Positions 1-5,085 of a stretch of DNA of 8,856 nt are shown here, piece after piece. Position numbers and translations under genes: made by a program. How positions within the stretch are numbered: position 1 is the stretch's first letter; each line of letters starts with the position of its first letter. A model generated the notes under the pieces. The model searched no databases. It saw nothing but the letters and a program-made list of their open reading frames with translations, and had not been told where the DNA came from. This stretch comes from an uncultured Oscillospiraceae bacterium (GTDB lineage Bacteria; Bacillota; Clostridia; Oscillospirales; Oscillospiraceae): NCBI GenBank assembly GCA_910579485.1, contig CAJTVO010000134.1, positions 1-8,856 on the forward strand. The letters run 5' to 3'.

Positions 1-1355
1 ATGCCGCCACGCACGGTGAGGATGCCCCGGGCAAAGTGCATACCCTCGATATCCTCGGGGCTGGTCTCCAGGCGGACCAGGATGACCTTGTGGCCCTTGT
101 CCACCCACTCCACCACGTCATCGGCGGTGAACACGATCTGACCGGCGGCGGCTCCGGGGGAGGCGGCCAGGCCGTGGCCCACGGGGGCTACGCGATCCAG
201 CTCCTCCTTGGGGAAGGTGGGGTGCAGCAGGGCGTCCAGGCTCTTGGGGTCGATCATCGCCACGGCCTCTTCCTCGGAGATCATGCCCTCGTCCACCAGG
301 TCGCAGGCGATCTTCAGGGCGGCGGCGGCGGTGCGCTTGCCGTTGCGGGTCTGGAGCATGAAGAGCTTCTTGTTCTCAATGGTGAACTCCATGTCCTGCA
401 TGTCGCGGTAGTGGTACTCCAGCTTGCTGGAGATGTCCACGAACTGCTGGTAGGCCTCGGGCATGACCTCGGCCAGCTGGTCGATGGTCTGGGGGGTGCG
501 CACGCCGGCCACCACGTCCTCGCCCTGGGCGTTCATCAGGAACTCGCCGAAGAGCTTCTTCTCGCCGGTGGCGGGGTTGCGGGTGAAGGCTACGCCGGTG
601 CCGGAGGTGTCGCCCATGTTGCCGAAGACCATCTCCTGCACGTTGACGGCGGTGCCCCAGGAGGAGGGGATGTCGTTCATGCGGCGGTAGTAGATGGCCC
701 GGGGGTTGTCCCAGGAGCGGAACACGGCGCGGACGGCACCCATGAGCTGCTCGCGGGCATCCTGGGGGAAGTCCTCGCCGATCTTCTCACGGTACTCGTT
801 CTTGAACTGCTCGGCCAGCTCCTTGAGGTCCTTGGCGGTGAGCTCGGTGTCCAACTTCACGTTGCGCTTGGCCTTCATCTCGTCGATGAGCTCTTCGAAG
901 TACTTCTTGCCCACTTCCATGACCACGTCGGAATACATCTGGATGAACCGGCGGTAGGAGTCATAGGCGAAGCGGGGATTCTTGGTCTTCTTGGCGAAGG
1001 CCTCCACCACCTCGTCGTTGAGGCCCAGGTTCAGGATGGTGTCCATCATGCCGGGCATGGAGGCCCGGGCGCCGGAACGGACGGAGACCAGCAGGGGATT
1101 GTTCAGGTCGCCGAACTTCTTGCCGGTCATATCCTCCAGCTGGGACATATATTCCATGATTTCGTCCTGGATTTCGGCGTTGATGGCGCGGCCGTCGGCA
1201 TAGTACTGGGTGCAGGCCTCGGTGGTGATGGTAAAGCCACGGGGTACGGGCATACCAAGGCTGGTCATTTCAGCCAGGTTGGCGCCCTTGCCGCCCAGCA
1301 GCTCCCGCATGTGCCCGTTGCCCTCGGAAAAGAGATAGACAAACTTTTTGCTCAC
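1..1355 (-). CDS. ppdK: pyruvate, phosphate dikinase, N-terminal part (cut by left window edge)
   Basis: PPDK is a cytoplasmic enzyme that interconverts pyruvate, ATP and phosphate with phosphoenolpyruvate, AMP and pyrophosphate. In anaerobic Clostridia it commonly serves glycolysis and gluconeogenesis. The 451 visible codons cover the ATP-grasp nucleotide-binding domain and the start of the phosphohistidine domain. Visible hallmarks are GGKGANLAEM (about residues 21-30), SVRSGARASMPGMMDT (about 91-106, with R93), and DMEF followed by LQTRNGKRT (D321, E323, Q335, R337, the ATP-site residues of the family). The last readable residues are GILTVRGG; the family continues with MTSHAA, so the catalytic His (near residue 455) lies just outside the window. 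The start is GTG at 1355, with an AGGAGGAG ribosome site 8 nt upstream. About half of the usual roughly 875-residue enzyme is present. It is transcribed divergently from holB. No frameshift is seen. Confidence 0.97.
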   Translation of the reverse strand, partial: MSKKFVYLFSEGNGHMRELLGGKGANLAEMTSLGMPVPRGFTITTEACTQYYADGRAINAEIQDEIMEYMSQLEDMTGKKFGDLNNPLLVSVRSGARASMPGMMDTILNLGLNDEVVEAFAKKTKNPRFAYDSYRRFIQMYSDVVMEVGKKYFEELIDEMKAKRNVKLDTELTAKDLKELAEQFKNEYREKIGEDFPQDAREQLMGAVRAVFRSWDNPRAIYYRRMNDIPSSWGTAVNVQEMVFGNMGDTSGTGVAFTRNPATGEKKLFGEFLMNAQGEDVVAGVRTPQTIDQLAEVMPEAYQQFVDISSKLEYHYRDMQDMEFTIENKKLFMLQTRNGKRTAAAALKIACDLVDEGMISEEEAVAMIDPKSLDALLHPTFPKEELDRVAPVGHGLAASPGAAAGQIVFTADDVVEWVDKGHKVILVRLETSPEDIEGMHFARGILTVRGG

Positions 1356-1363
1356 GGGTAATA

Positions 1364-1371
1364 CTCCTCCT
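1364..1371 (-). promoter_or_regulatory. ribosome binding site fixing the GTG start of ppdK
   Basis: Read on the minus strand this is AGGAGGAG, 8 nt before the GTG at 1355. It decides the start: the next in-frame ATG is residue 16, inside the conserved N-terminal strand and without its own ribosome site. Confidence 0.85.
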
Positions 1372-1417
1372 GTATTCATATATTGGATTTTTTTCGAATT
1401 GCGCTTTTGCAAAATCT

Positions 1418-1446
1418 ATTATAGAAGGGAATCCTGCGCATTGCAA
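1418..1446 (-). promoter_or_regulatory. sigma-A-type promoter of ppdK
   Basis: On the minus strand a -35 box TTGCAA (1441-1446) is followed after exactly 17 bp by a perfect -10 box TATAAT (1418-1423). Transcription would begin near 1411 and leave a leader of about 55 nt before the GTG. The surrounding DNA is AT-rich, unlike the coding flanks. A 6-bp inverted repeat (GAATCC/GGATTC) straddles the -35 box, and the palindrome TTTTGCAAAA (1405-1414) covers the expected start point. Either could be an operator. Confidence 0.85.
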
Positions 1447-1527
1447 GAGGGATTCTCCAAATTTCAGGTAAAATTTAAGGAAATTTTTCACCGGCAACGT
1501 TTTCTGGATTCTTTTTTTCAGTTTCGG

Positions 1528-1557
1528 TTGATTTCCGGCGGCATGTTGTGATAAAAT
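1528..1557 (+). promoter_or_regulatory. probable promoter of holB
   Basis: TTGATT (1528-1533) is followed after 18 bp by TAAAAT (1552-1557). A TG one base before the -10 box makes it an extended -10 element (TGATAAAAT). Transcription would start near 1564, about 40 nt before the holB ATG. It diverges from the ppdK promoter, with about 80 bp between the two -35 boxes. Confidence 0.65.
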
Positions 1558-1605
1558 AGATTTGATTTTGCATCCGCCGCGCGGAGCCGGAAGGGGGAAG
1601 GAGAT

Positions 1606-2445
1606 ATGGATCAGCAGGAGCCTTTGGCCATTCCGGGGGAACCCCGTCTCTCCCAGCGCATCCGGGAGGCGGCCAATCGGGACGCCCTGGGACGGGCGGC
1701 TGTCCTCAGCGGACAGGGCGATCTGGCCGCCGCCGCGCGGTTCACCGCCGCCGCCCTGCTGTGCCGGGGCGGGGACAAGCCCTGCGGCGTCTGTCCCGAC
1801 TGCCGGAAGATCCTGCGGGACGTCCACCCCGACGTGCTGACGGTGACGGACCCGGAGCACAAGAACGTCTCGGTAGACGTACTGCGCGGGGTGACGGCGG
1901 ACGCCAGCGTCCTGCCCAACGAGGGGCGGCGGAAGGTCTACATCTTCCCCGACTGCTCCCTGCTGGACGGCAAGGCCCAGAATGTGCTCCTAAAAGTAGT
2001 GGAGGACGGGCCCGTCCACGCGGCGTTCCTCTTCTGCGCCGCCAACAGCGCGGTGCTTCTGCCCACCATCCGCAGCCGGACGGCGGAGTGGAAGCTGTCT
2101 CCCCCGCCGGAGACGGCGGCGGAGGACGGCCAGGCCCGGCGGCTGTGCGAGCTCATCTGCGGCGGCAGGGCGCCGGAGCTGGCGGCTTTCTGCGCGGAGC
2201 TGGAGAACAGCAAAATTTCCCGTGAGGAGCTGAAGGGGCTTCTCTCCGATACGCGAGATCTGTTGGTCTCCGGTCTGGCGGCGGTCTATACGGGCCAGGG
2301 GGACCCCCTGGCGGGACAGCTTGCCGGCCTTGGCAGGTATAGGCTTTCTTCTATTGTGGAGAAGCTGGGGGAATTTATTCGTCAGTGCAATTTTAATATT
2401 GGGGTGGGGCATCTCTTGGGAGCCCTGGCAGTGGAGTTAAGCTAG
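1606..2445 (+). CDS. holB: DNA polymerase III, delta-prime subunit
   Basis: Delta-prime is the stator subunit of the bacterial clamp loader, which opens the beta sliding clamp and places it on primed DNA. The 279-residue product has the zinc-binding cysteines C53, C60, C63 and C66 (the last three in PCGVCPDC), then HPDV. An AAA+ core follows, with the VYIF-D and KAQNVLLKVVED segments (about 111-134) and LLPTIRSRT (about 151-159). The C-terminal helical collar domain ends at NIGVGHLLGALAVELS. The P-loop region reads SGQGDLAAAA and lacks GKT, so ATP is probably not hydrolysed here, which is normal for delta-prime. The SRC motif is SRT: the Arg finger (R158) is kept but the Cys is replaced. It is shorter than the usual 310-340 residues. 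The ATG is preceded by AAGGAG at only 2 nt and by AGGGGG at 8 nt, so the latter is probably the working site. In B. subtilis the next gene would be ricT; here a cassette separates them. Confidence 0.93.
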   Translation: MDQQEPLAIPGEPRLSQRIREAANRDALGRAAVLSGQGDLAAAARFTAAALLCRGGDKPCGVCPDCRKILRDVHPDVLTVTDPEHKNVSVDVLRGVTADASVLPNEGRRKVYIFPDCSLLDGKAQNVLLKVVEDGPVHAAFLFCAANSAVLLPTIRSRTAEWKLSPPPETAAEDGQARRLCELICGGRAPELAAFCAELENSKISREELKGLLSDTRDLLVSGLAAVYTGQGDPLAGQLAGLGRYRLSSIVEKLGEFIRQCNFNIGVGHLLGALAVELS

Positions 2446-2456
2446 GCAGTTTCATC

Positions 2457-2521
2457 GCCGCGCTCCGCGCGGCGGGGGGAGGCCGTTTCGTATCGATACC
2501 CCGGGGCCTGCGCGGCCCCGG
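2457..2521 (+). other. two GC-rich hairpins downstream of holB
   Basis: Eleven nucleotides after the holB stop, GCCGCGC (2457-2463) pairs with GCGCGGC (2467-2473) over a 3-nt loop. CCGGGGCC (2501-2508) pairs with GGCCCCGG (2514-2521) over a 5-nt loop. Neither is followed by a T run, so they are not classical intrinsic terminators. They may protect the holB mRNA 3' end or be the outer part of the repeat that follows. The 266 bases between holB and the next gene hold only these hairpins and that repeat; I see no gene there. Confidence 0.45.
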
Positions 2522-2529
2522 ACTCCGCG

Positions 2530-2594
2530 CCTACTTTTGCCACGCGGCAAAAGTAGGCAAAAACGCGCTCAAACCTTGCGGTTTGAGAATCCCT
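2530..2594 (-). repeat. double-hairpin repeat, copy 1 (left border of the cassette)
   Basis: Hairpin A has a perfect 12-bp stem: CCTACTTTTGCC (2530-2541) pairs with GGCAAAAGTAGG (2546-2557) over a 4-nt loop. A linker CAAAAACGCG follows. Hairpin B has an 8-bp stem: CTCAAACC (2568-2575) pairs with GGTTTGAG (2580-2587). The copy ends in AATCCCT. About 58 of 65 positions match the reverse complement of copy 2 (3513-3576). Several differences are compensating pair changes within the stems (T-A to A-T in hairpin A, C-G to T-A in hairpin B). The strand given is the one on which hairpin B is followed by T5. On that strand the hairpin B loop is GCAA, a GNRA tetraloop. Confidence 0.85.
2559..2587 (-). 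terminator. possible intrinsic terminator of the DUF6809-like gene
   Basis: Read leftward from the gene that stops at 2712, hairpin B (8-bp stem, GCAA loop) is followed by CGCG and then TTTTT (plus-strand A run 2559-2563). The four GC bases between stem and T run and the AT-rich stem make it weaker than a textbook terminator. Confidence 0.45.
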
Positions 2595-2711
2595 CATGTT
2601 TTTATTTATTTGCGCGTCAGTCAAAGTCAGTTTTGTTGTTCGGACTGCTTCCCACTTTGCTGCTCCCTGCTTCTCTTTCAGCGTGGTCATCGATGGCCCC
2701 TACCGTGTAGA

Positions 2712-2990
2712 CTAAGCAGACTCCCCGGAGTGCGGGGCGGGGGCATATATCTCCTGCATGAGCTGGGAGCCTAAACGAAAGCCTGTCTGAAAAGTGCGGC
2801 AGGTCTCTATGTTCATCAGGTTTATGACGCTTATTTGCAGCTCCCGGAACAACTCCCCGTCAAGACACGCCTCCGCTTTTGTCCACAGCTCTTCATTCCG
2901 TACCCATTCCTCCCGGCCCTCTTCTCCATTTTCCCAGCGCTTCGCATTTGGAGAATACCACTCGTGATATAATTCAGTAAGAATACACAT
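2712..2990 (-). CDS. small DUF6809-like protein of unknown function
   Basis: The 92-residue product starts MCILTELYHEWYSP and ends with a helical segment containing FQTGFRLGSQLMQEIYA. From memory this layout (an ILxELYxG-like start, a charged middle, then a GF-LG--LM-E helix) matches the small clostridial family called DUF6809, often found near mobile DNA. I could not check this, and no biochemical function is known to me. There is no signal peptide or membrane segment. A frame extension to 3035 exists, but it would place the start in the promoter's initially transcribed region without a ribosome site. The ATG at 2990 has AAAGGA 12 nt upstream, somewhat far. The gene diverges from the XRE regulator gene, and a consensus promoter precedes it. 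Its DNA is richer in A+T than holB and ricT, suggesting acquisition from elsewhere. Confidence 0.72.
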   Translation of the reverse strand: MCILTELYHEWYSPNAKRWENGEEGREEWVRNEELWTKAEACLDGELFRELQISVINLMNIETCRTFQTGFRLGSQLMQEIYAPAPHSGESA

Positions 2991-3015
2991 TGTCTTTCTT
3001 TGTCCTTTCTGATAT

Positions 3016-3061
3016 TCTAAATAATAGAATTTCATGGCTGTATTATAATCTAAAAATTAGA
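3016..3061. promoter_or_regulatory. pair of candidate operators for the XRE regulator
   Basis: Two 13-bp dyads share the form TCTA-N5-TAGA: TCTAAATAATAGA (3016-3028) and TCTAAAAATTAGA (3049-3061), identical at 11 of 13 positions and 33 bp apart. The first is the core of a longer perfect inverted repeat, ATTCTA-AATAA-TAGAAT (3014-3030). Site 2 fills most of the -35/-10 spacer of the leftward promoter. Site 1 lies just downstream of that promoter's start point. Binding by the adjacent XRE protein is inferred from position and symmetry only. Confidence 0.55.
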
Positions 3062-3070
3062 ACATGTCAA
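3042..3070 (-). promoter_or_regulatory. consensus sigma-A-type promoter of the DUF6809-like gene
   Basis: On the minus strand a perfect -35 box TTGACA (3065-3070) and a perfect -10 box TATAAT (3042-3047) are separated by exactly 17 bp. Transcription would start near 3035. The -35 box overlaps the ribosome site of the XRE gene, and the spacer holds a symmetric candidate operator. A full-consensus promoter fits a gene that is normally held repressed. Confidence 0.88.
3044..3049 (+). promoter_or_regulatory. possible -10 box for the XRE gene
   Basis: TATAAT on the plus strand shares four bases with the leftward -10 box, through the 8-bp palindrome ATTATAAT (3042-3049). I see no good -35 box at 16-18 bp upstream. 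If used, this promoter is weak or needs help, and it would start inside the second candidate operator. Confidence 0.35.
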
Positions 3071-3079
3071 GGGGCTTTT

Positions 3080-3307
3080 ATGTTTTCGAGAGAATTATTT
3101 GGGCAGCGTTTGTTAGAGATTCGAAAACAGAATCATGAGACGCAGCCAGACCTGGCACAATTATTGAATGTCAGCAAAAGCCGCATCAGCGAAATGGAAA
3201 ACGGCAAAAACACGACCACCATCGAAAAATTCGCATTGATTTGTGAGCATTATAAAGTATCCGCGAATTACCTGATGGGATTGTCGGACGACCCGGAATT
3301 GCGGTAA
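3080..3307 (+). CDS. XRE-family helix-turn-helix transcriptional regulator
   Basis: The 75-residue product is essentially one Cro/CI-type HTH domain. RLLEIRKQNHETQPDLAQLL (10-29) forms the first helices. The recognition region is VSKSRISEMENGKN (31-44), with the usual E-x-G-K turn, and the domain closes with ANYLMGLSDDPE (62-73). Such proteins bind short symmetric DNA sites as dimers and usually repress their own promoter region. No toxin, peptidase or ligand domain is attached. The ATG at 3080 has AAGGGG 5 nt upstream. The frame is open back to 2990, but that longer start would run through the leftward promoter and has no ribosome site. It is divergent from the DUF6809-like gene and is probably its repressor. 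Its AT-richer codons differ from the flanking housekeeping genes, as expected of a phage- or ICE-type regulator. Confidence 0.9.
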   Translation: MFSRELFGQRLLEIRKQNHETQPDLAQLLNVSKSRISEMENGKNTTTIEKFALICEHYKVSANYLMGLSDDPELR

Positions 3308-3512
3308 AGCTAATATAGTCCAGCACGGCGCTTCCGCCGGTGCGTGTGCCCCTTGCAGGGGGTACCCCTTTGAAAGGGCGTCAGCCGGAGTACTACAAGT
3401 ACCAGACCGGCAGAAGAAGTACGGCCAATTCGGAGGCTTCGCCTAACCAAGAACCCCGCCGCACAGTCCTTTAGCCCCCGCCGAGGTGGCCGCCCAAGGG
3501 CGGCCCCGAGAA
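3308..3512. repeat. palindrome-rich non-coding stretch
   Basis: Together with repeat copy 2 and the ricT leader this makes up the 361 bases without a gene between the XRE gene and ricT. It is packed with short perfect inverted repeats: CCCC/GGGG (3349-3361), GGGGTACCCC (3359-3368), CCCTTT-G-AAAGGG (3366-3378), GCCGG/CCGGC enclosing GTACT/AGTAC (3384-3411), AGGC-TTC-GCCT (3434-3444) and GGCCGCCC-AA-GGGCGGCC (3488-3505). Some overlap, so they cannot all form at once. An 80-codon minus-strand frame crosses the whole stretch but has no ribosome site and reads through the hairpins, so I do not call it. The stretch resembles a composite interspersed repeat joined to copy 2. Confidence 0.5.
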
Positions 3513-3576
3513 AGGGATTCTTAAACCGTAGGTTTAAGCGCGTTTTTGCCAACTTTTGCCGCGCGGCAAAAGTTGG
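3513..3576 (+). repeat. double-hairpin repeat, copy 2 (right border of the cassette, inverted)
   Basis: Hairpin B has an 8-bp stem: CTTAAACC (3520-3527) pairs with GGTTTAAG (3531-3538) over GTA. CGCGTTTTTG follows. Hairpin A has a 12-bp stem: CCAACTTTTGCC (3549-3560) pairs with GGCAAAAGTTGG (3565-3576) over GCGC. It is the inverted counterpart of copy 1. Weaker similarity continues outward for about 20 bases (a shared CCCCGGAC on the minus strand), so the true unit may be longer. Confidence 0.85.
3520..3547 (+). terminator. possible intrinsic terminator of the XRE gene
   Basis: Hairpin B of copy 2 (8-bp stem, 3-nt loop) is followed by CGCG and TTTTT (3543-3547) on the plus strand, about 210 nt after the XRE stop. 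The AT-rich stem and the 4-nt gap suggest partial termination, so some transcription may continue into ricT. Confidence 0.45.
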
Positions 3577-3668
3577 TCAGGGGTCCGGGGGCGGACAGCC
3601 CACGGGCCATCAACAAGAAACAACTTGCCTTGCGGCGCCCGCCGCAAAGAAGAAAGGAATCAATACCA

Positions 3669-4970
3669 ATGGCCGAAGTCATCTCCGTCCGCTTCCGCGG
3701 CGGAAGCAAAAACTACTACTTTGATCCCCGGGGGCTCCAGGTGGAGCCCAACACCTACGTAGTGATCGAGACCGCCCAGGGCATGGAGTACGCCCGCTGC
3801 GTGGAGGGGAACCACGAGGTCCCCGATCAGAGCGTCGTCCAGCCCCTGCGCCCCGTGGTGCGCGTCGCCACGGACAACGACCGCAAGGCCGCTGAGTACA
3901 ACCGGAAACGGGAAAAAGAAGCCTTCGGCATCTGCGAGAAGAAGATCGCCGCCCACGGGCTGGAAATGAAGCTGGTCAACGTGGAGTGCAGCTTCGAGGG
4001 CAACAAGATCATCTTCTTTTTCACCGCCGACGGGCGGGTGGACTTCCGTGAGCTGGTGAAGGACTTGGCCAGCGTCTTCCGGGCCAGGATCGAGCTGCGG
4101 CAGATCGGCGTCCGGGACGAGGCCAAAATGCTGGGCGGCCTGGGCATCTGCGGCAGGCCCCTGTGCTGCAGCCAGTTCCTGGACGAGTTCATCCCCGTGT
4201 CCATCAAGATGGCCAAGACCCAGAGCCTGAGCCTGAACCCCACCAAAATTTCCGGCACCTGCGGGCGGCTGATGTGCTGCCTCAAATACGAGCAGGCCGC
4301 CTATGAGGACGCCGCCAGCCGGATGCCCAAGAACGACAGCTTCGTGGACACCCCCGACGGGATCGGCAACGTCAGCAGCGTGGACCTGCTCCAGGAGCAG
4401 GTCCAGGTGCGCCTGGACAGCGCCCCGGAATCCCCCAAGCGCTATAAGGCGGCGGAGATCCGGGTCCTGCGCAACGGAAAGGGCAGCCGGGACGGCATCG
4501 AGATCCCCAAGGACCGTCCCGCCAGGCTCCAGCGCCAGGACGCGGGCGAGGAGCCCTTCTCCCGCTTCAACCGCCGTCCCGGCCCCGGGAAGAATCCCAT
4601 CCCCGTGGCCTCCGTCCTGGCCGGGGAACCGGCCCCGGAGGAGGAGGACCGCCGTTCCGGCGGACGCCGCCGCCACCGCCCCAAGGGCGGCAAGCCCCGT
4701 CCCCAGGGCCCCGGTGAGAAGCCCTGCAGGGCGGAGGCCCCCTCCCGGCCCCCCAGGCAGGACCGGCCTCCCCGCCAGGAGAAGGCGGAGCGCGCCGCGA
4801 AACAGGAGCGGGTGGAGAAGCTCCCTGTCCGTCCCAACACCGACACCACCGCCGAGAAAAAGGCCGCCGCCGACCGGGCCGCCCGCCAGCAGTCCGGCGG
4901 TCAGGACCACAAGTCCAACTACCGCCGTCCCCGCCGGAAGCCCCGGGGCAAGGGACCGGGCGAGGGCTGA
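3669..4970 (+). CDS. ricT: RicT/YaaT, PSP1-domain protein with a long basic C-terminal tail
   Basis: RicT is known from B. subtilis as part of the RicA-RicF-RicT (Y-complex) that works with RNase Y in mRNA processing and affects sporulation and competence. That complex carries iron-sulfur clusters. Residues 1-270 form the conserved core: VSVRF-like N-terminal strands, the PSP1 C-terminal region, and the cysteine motifs CGRPLCC (C161, C166, C167) and CGRLMCC (C198, C203, C204), all six present. The ATG at 3669 has AAAGGA 10 nt upstream and fits the family's MxxVxSVRF start; the 41 codons open upstream are repeat DNA, not protein. The 433 residues exceed the roughly 275 of the B. subtilis protein because of a tail (271-433) rich in Arg, Pro, Lys, Glu and Gly, probably disordered. 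No clear promoter is visible just upstream, so it may depend on readthrough from holB or the XRE gene. A strong terminator follows. Confidence 0.94.
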   Translation: MAEVISVRFRGGSKNYYFDPRGLQVEPNTYVVIETAQGMEYARCVEGNHEVPDQSVVQPLRPVVRVATDNDRKAAEYNRKREKEAFGICEKKIAAHGLEMKLVNVECSFEGNKIIFFFTADGRVDFRELVKDLASVFRARIELRQIGVRDEAKMLGGLGICGRPLCCSQFLDEFIPVSIKMAKTQSLSLNPTKISGTCGRLMCCLKYEQAAYEDAASRMPKNDSFVDTPDGIGNVSSVDLLQEQVQVRLDSAPESPKRYKAAEIRVLRNGKGSRDGIEIPKDRPARLQRQDAGEEPFSRFNRRPGPGKNPIPVASVLAGEPAPEEEDRRSGGRRRHRPKGGKPRPQGPGEKPCRAEAPSRPPRQDRPPRQEKAERAAKQERVEKLPVRPNTDTTAEKKAAADRAARQQSGGQDHKSNYRRPRRKPRGKGPGEG

Positions 4971-4990
4971 GCCTGAACGGCCGGTTTTAC

Positions 4991-5034
4991 AAAAAAGCAA
5001 CAGGACGCGGCAGCCGCGCCCTGTTGCTTTTTTT
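4991..5034 (+). terminator. strong intrinsic terminator after ricT
   Basis: GCAACAGG (4997-5004) pairs with CCTGTTGC (5020-5027). After one A-C mismatch, CGCGG (5006-5010) pairs with CCGCG (5014-5018) over a CAG loop. Seven T follow (5028-5034), and six A precede the stem (4991-4996), so it could also work leftward. It begins 20 nt after the ricT stop and separates ricT from the nadE operon. Confidence 0.92.
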
Positions 5035-5052
5035 CGCTTTTAGGGGTACAAT
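5024..5052 (+). promoter_or_regulatory. probable promoter of the nadE operon, overlapping the ricT terminator
   Basis: TTGCTT (5024-5029) lies in the terminator's descending arm and T run. After 17 bp, TACAAT (5047-5052) matches the -10 consensus at 5 of 6 positions. Transcription would start near 5059, about 27 nt before nadE. The -35 box matches only at its TTG, so the promoter is likely moderate. Confidence 0.6.
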
Positions 5053-5085
5053 AGAGGCAATGAACGCAACCGAGGAGGCTTCGAT

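Noticed and set aside
36..1361. 441-codon plus-strand open frame
   Set aside because: It lies exactly antisense to ppdK, is an improbable Gly/Leu/His/Val-rich translation with no recognisable motif, and arises from the GC bias of third codon positions in ppdK.
1270..1860. 196-codon minus-strand open frame across the ppdK/holB divergent region
   Set aside because: It would cross both promoters and overlap the starts of two well-supported genes. Its final part is the true ppdK N-terminus read from a false upstream start.
2442..2690. 82-codon minus-strand open frame after holB
   Set aside because: It translates through both hairpins of repeat copy 1 and has no family resemblance; a product of the repeat.
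2712..3307. Toxin–antitoxin interpretation of the DUF6809-like/XRE pair
   Set aside because: Most TA pairs are co-directional and overlapping. These genes are divergent, and neither shows a known toxin fold or motif. A repressor and its target gene is the simpler reading.
3310..3552. 80-codon minus-strand open frame after the XRE gene
   Set aside because: It is built wholly from the palindrome-rich stretch and repeat copy 2, with no ribosome site. If it appears as a hypothetical protein elsewhere, that would reflect the repeat.
2530..3576. Insertion sequence or CRISPR reading of the repeats
   Set aside because: There is no transposase between the inverted copies, no visible target-site duplication that I can establish, and only one spaced pair rather than a regular repeat–spacer array.
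3660..5000. 446-codon minus-strand open frame
   Set aside because: Antisense to ricT, low-complexity Gly/Leu/Val-rich translation, and its start falls within the ricT terminator.
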